A DNA stretch of 16,030 nt, from positions 1-16,030 of the forward strand of contig JAJYZD010000061.1 in the NCBI GenBank assembly GCA_021800315.1, read 5' to 3'. This document shows, one piece after another, positions 13,647 through 16,030 of the stretch (positions are counted from its first letter, which is position 1; each line of letters starts with the position of its first letter). A model generated the notes under the pieces. That model did not search any database. It saw only the letters and a list, made by a program, of their open reading frames with translations, and was not told the origin of the DNA. The DNA comes from Bacillota bacterium (GTDB lineage: Bacteria > Bacillota > Desulfotomaculia > Desulfotomaculales > JAJYZD01). A program made the position numbers and the translations under genes.

Positions 13647-14704
13647 GCCTCGCCCTTTCAGCGTTGTTCCCGCTCGCTTCCCCGGTCGCGGCGCAGCCGT
13701 CCATTACCCTCACCCCCTCCGTCGGCCCGCCGGGCACCCAAATTACCCTCTCCCCCGCCGAGGTGCAGCAACTGGGCGGCCTGGGACCTTGCATCTCCGG
13801 CTCGGCTCAGACCGCGGGGGGAGGCATCTTCTACGGTCAGGCCGGCACCGCCGGCAAGTTCTCCACCACCAACCTGTCAAACGGCGGCGCCACCTTCCGG
13901 GTGCCCCAGGTGCCCTCCGGGCTCTACTACGTCTACTTCTACACCTGCGCCGGGATGTCCGGAACGCCCTCCACGGGCCAGGGGGTCTACGCCACCTTCA
14001 GCGTACCCACCAACACCGTGACGCCGCCCTCCGCCATATCCCCCGCCACCGGGACCTACGGTTCGGCCTTCCGGATCGCCGGCTCCGGCTTCGGCGCCTC
14101 ACAGGGTACGGTCACGTTCTGCGACTGCAGCATCGGCGGATCGCCCACTCCGGCCAAGATTATCTCCTGGAGCGACACTTCCATCTGGGGAACGGTGCCC
14201 AACGGGCTGCAGGCCGGCAGGGCCCAGGTCACCGTCCAGACCAGCCAAGGCGGGAGCATCCCGGCCGGAGATTTCGGGATCGAAGTCGGGCCCACGCCTC
14301 TTCCCCCCGTGACCCTGCCCCGGTGCGGCCTTGTGCTGACCATCGGTTACCCTGAGGTGGACAACATCGGCGGCCACTACTTCTCCCTGCCGGTGCCCCC
14401 GGAGATCCAAAGCAGCCGCACCTTCGTACCCCTCGACCTCTTCAAAGAGCAGGGCGATCTGATCACCTGGAACGGGGCCACCCGCCAGGTCGGCATCGAG
14501 CAGGGCGGCACCGATATCGTGCTGACCATCGGCAGCACCGGCTACACCGTGAACGGCCAAAACCAGGAGATGGACGTGGCCCCCTTCATCCAGGATCCCG
14601 GCTACACCATGGTGCCGGTCAGCTTCGTGAGCCAGGCCCTGGGCGACCAGGTGACCTGGGTAGGCAGCACCAGGCAAGTGGTCGTCGCCACGGCCTGCGA
14701 CTGA
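13613..14704 (+). CDS. Secreted protein with IPT/TIG and copper amine oxidase-like domains
   Basis: This 363-residue protein starts at ATG 13613; AAAGGAGG lies about 12 bases upstream, and the start overlaps the end of the antitoxin gene by 34 bases. Residues 1-27 are a signal peptide with a hydrophobic core (LGTLSLALSALFPLA) and a signal peptidase site SPVAA-QP. Residues about 139-223 form an IPT/TIG Ig-like domain (PSAISPATGTYGSAFRIAGSGFG). Residues about 268-360 form a copper-amine-oxidase N-terminal-like stalk domain (RTFVPLDLF, ITWNGATRQVGI, VPVSFVSQALGDQVTWVGSTRQVVV), common in secreted proteins of Firmicutes and probably involved in surface attachment. No enzyme domain or sortase signal is present. 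Confidence 0.88.
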   Translation: MSRLVSFLGTLSLALSALFPLASPVAAQPSITLTPSVGPPGTQITLSPAEVQQLGGLGPCISGSAQTAGGGIFYGQAGTAGKFSTTNLSNGGATFRVPQVPSGLYYVYFYTCAGMSGTPSTGQGVYATFSVPTNTVTPPSAISPATGTYGSAFRIAGSGFGASQGTVTFCDCSIGGSPTPAKIISWSDTSIWGTVPNGLQAGRAQVTVQTSQGGSIPAGDFGIEVGPTPLPPVTLPRCGLVLTIGYPEVDNIGGHYFSLPVPPEIQSSRTFVPLDLFKEQGDLITWNGATRQVGIEQGGTDIVLTIGSTGYTVNGQNQEMDVAPFIQDPGYTMVPVSFVSQALGDQVTWVGSTRQVVVATACD

Positions 14705-15012
14705 TCGGGACTGCGGCGGCCGGATCACGAAACGGCTCTCCGGGAGGCGACCGAAGATGAAACCGATCCCGCGGCGGGAAATCCTTCGATACCTAGTAGT
14801 CTGTGCCACAAGTTCCTTCCCTAGTTAACGGGCTCTGACCAGGCGCGGCGGTGCTTCTGAACCCGGTCGCCGTGGTTCGGGAAGGAGATGGGAGACCCTC
14901 TGGCAGCCCCTGGACGAGCTGTCGGGAGGGGTTGAAGAGTAAGACTTAAGTTTCGCCAATAGCTGAAGGCGAGGTCAGCCAAGCCGCTCCATTGCTGGGC
15001 TTTTCGCACCCT
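14705..15012. other. Stretch without a recognisable gene
   Basis: No convincing gene or terminator was found. TGTGCCACAAGTTCC at about 14802 might be an end of the neighbouring insertion sequence, but the other end is outside the window. A short frame reading RRGGASEPGRRGSG and PLDELSGGVEE-stop (14828-14942) may be the tail of a lost gene; I do not recognise it. Confidence 0.35.
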
Positions 15013-16030
15013 TTAGTGTTGTGGCAACAAACCAACACCCGAGCCAGTCGTTTTTACAAGGGCATCCAGATCAAAAGCTTGGAAGAGTTGCTGCTGAATG
15101 GTAGACAGGGAGGTTATCTGCCGCTGGGCATTGCGCGGGCTGTAAACCAGGATTACTTCGCGGATGTCGGCGAGTTCCGTGCATAGTGCCTTTGTGCTGA
15201 GCCCGGAGGAGCGGGCTTTCATTTCCATGATACGGAGGACCAACAAAGTCAATATACAAATCAGGGCGTAGATCCTAATCTTGGTATCGGTCCACGCTCG
15301 GAGCGGTTGAAAGCGAATCAGGTCCGGGGACTTCAAGTGCTTGAACCCTTCCTCTACCGCCGACTTATCCTTATTGTAGTAGCTGATGATCTGGTCAGCG
15401 GTCTTCCGGGTATCTGTGGAGAAGAGTAGGCGTCTCCCACATTGCTTGACCTGGAATGCGAACACGGCCGAGGTATGAATGTGAAGCCTGCCGTCCTTGA
15501 TCGACCAATTCAAGTACCGAGCATGGCGCGAACTGGAAGAAGCTGTATTTAGAGCCTCCTTGAGCTTTTCCGGGGGGGCCTCCCTATGTTTGGCATATGC
15601 TTCTTTTAATCGAGCCCGTAAGCGCCAAACAATTTTTGCCAAGGTGCGTCGTTGCTTACGTTCCAGAACCGGGTTATAAGTTATCACCACTTTGGCTGGC
15701 AACCCCCAAACAGGCCCCACCCGTTCCCAACGCAGGAGCCTGGGGTCCTTGGCTTTGCCGAAGCACTCCAAGGGGGTGCCCACCAGGTCCTTGTGTTGAG
15801 TCCAAGAAAGCCCTCCTACCGCATGCATTTTTAGGCTGCGCACCTTTTTTATGTTCTTTAGCGAGTTCTGACCACGGTCGTAGACCAGAAGAATATTCTC
15901 AACGTCTTTGGCCAGGGCAGCCAAGCGTTCAACCAGGCGGGTCAGGAAACCAGGGAAAAGAGTGGAGTCGTAGACGTTCCCAGGGTAGGTGATATGGAGG
16001 AGGGGCAGACCGAAGTCACGCACCATGGCC
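15013..16030 (-). mobile_element. IS1634/IS4-type transposase, 5' end outside the window
   Basis: The minus-strand frame (337 residues visible from the first Met, open to the window edge) is the C-terminal part of a DDE transposase of the IS1634 group. ILLVYDRGQNS provides the second catalytic Asp. The YYNKDKSAVEEGFKHLKSPD block is the Y-K-E signature of IS4-superfamily enzymes. After it comes a hydrophobic helix (IYALICILTLLVLRIMEM) typical of the family. The complete protein should be about 550 residues, so its N-terminus and first catalytic Asp lie beyond 16030. No stop or frameshift is seen in the visible part. Stop TAA at 15013-15015. Confidence 0.88.

Noticed and set aside
13570..14355. 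261-residue frame overlapping the secreted protein
   Set aside because: It is a different frame of the same DNA; the signal peptide, IPT and copper amine oxidase-like domains prove the frame starting at 13613.

Overview
The window looks like a GC-rich Firmicutes chromosome, probably of the Desulfotomaculum/Pelotomaculum/Peptococcaceae type. This is an inference from the lepA-hemW gene pair, a TTG/GTG-rich start usage with strong Shine-Dalgarno sites, and a secreted protein carrying a copper-amine-oxidase-like stalk domain. A core housekeeping segment at the left gives way after about 3 kb to a long accessory region full of duplications, gene relics, toxin-antitoxin modules and mobile-element debris.

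Layout. (1) 60-2986: lepA (EF4) and hemW, overlapping by ATGA, clearly an operon. (2) 3015-8629: remains of a block that appears to have been multiplied about three times and then decayed. The inferred ancestral order is hemW > small ORF > < hyp84 < hyp55 < DUF255. Copy 1 is intact hemW plus the small ORF (3015-3242), followed by a minus-strand relic (about 3330-3660). Copy 2 is a minus-strand relic (4804-4942) and a hemW pseudogene (5710-6775), but its small ORF (6862-7083) is still open. Copy 3 is a 3' hemW stub (about 7855-8158), then the intact minus-strand hyp84/hyp55 region and full-length DUF255 thioredoxin-domain gene (8526-10448). (3) Two type II toxin-antitoxin modules sit between these copies: PrlF/YhaV (3966-4788) and a VapBC-type pair (7099-7754, minus strand). 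An N-terminally truncated AAA/STAND-type ATPase (4799-5713) lies directly after the YhaV gene.

(4) 10681-11521: an AT-rich TetR-family regulator with two palindromic operators overlapping its promoter, followed by only the first dozen codons of a phosphoenolpyruvate synthase. The rest of that gene has been replaced by (5) a serine-recombinase cassette, 11470 to about 13225: DUF5372 protein, HTH protein, a small conserved-context ORF, and a recombinase truncated inside its catalytic domain. (6) 13298-14704: an AbrB-type antitoxin without a partner, followed by a secreted IPT plus copper-amine-oxidase-domain protein. (7) 14705-16030: a non-coding stretch and the 3' part of an IS1634/IS4-type transposase on the minus strand, cut by the window edge.

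The genes do not form one pathway. The strongest unusual signals are the repeated hemW block with its selectively preserved small ORF, an in-frame TGA kept between hyp55 and hyp84 in two diverged copies, and the TetR operator pair left next to a decapitated PEP synthase. I do not see a complete new defence system; the ATPase fragment and toxin-antitoxin pairs are the nearest candidates.
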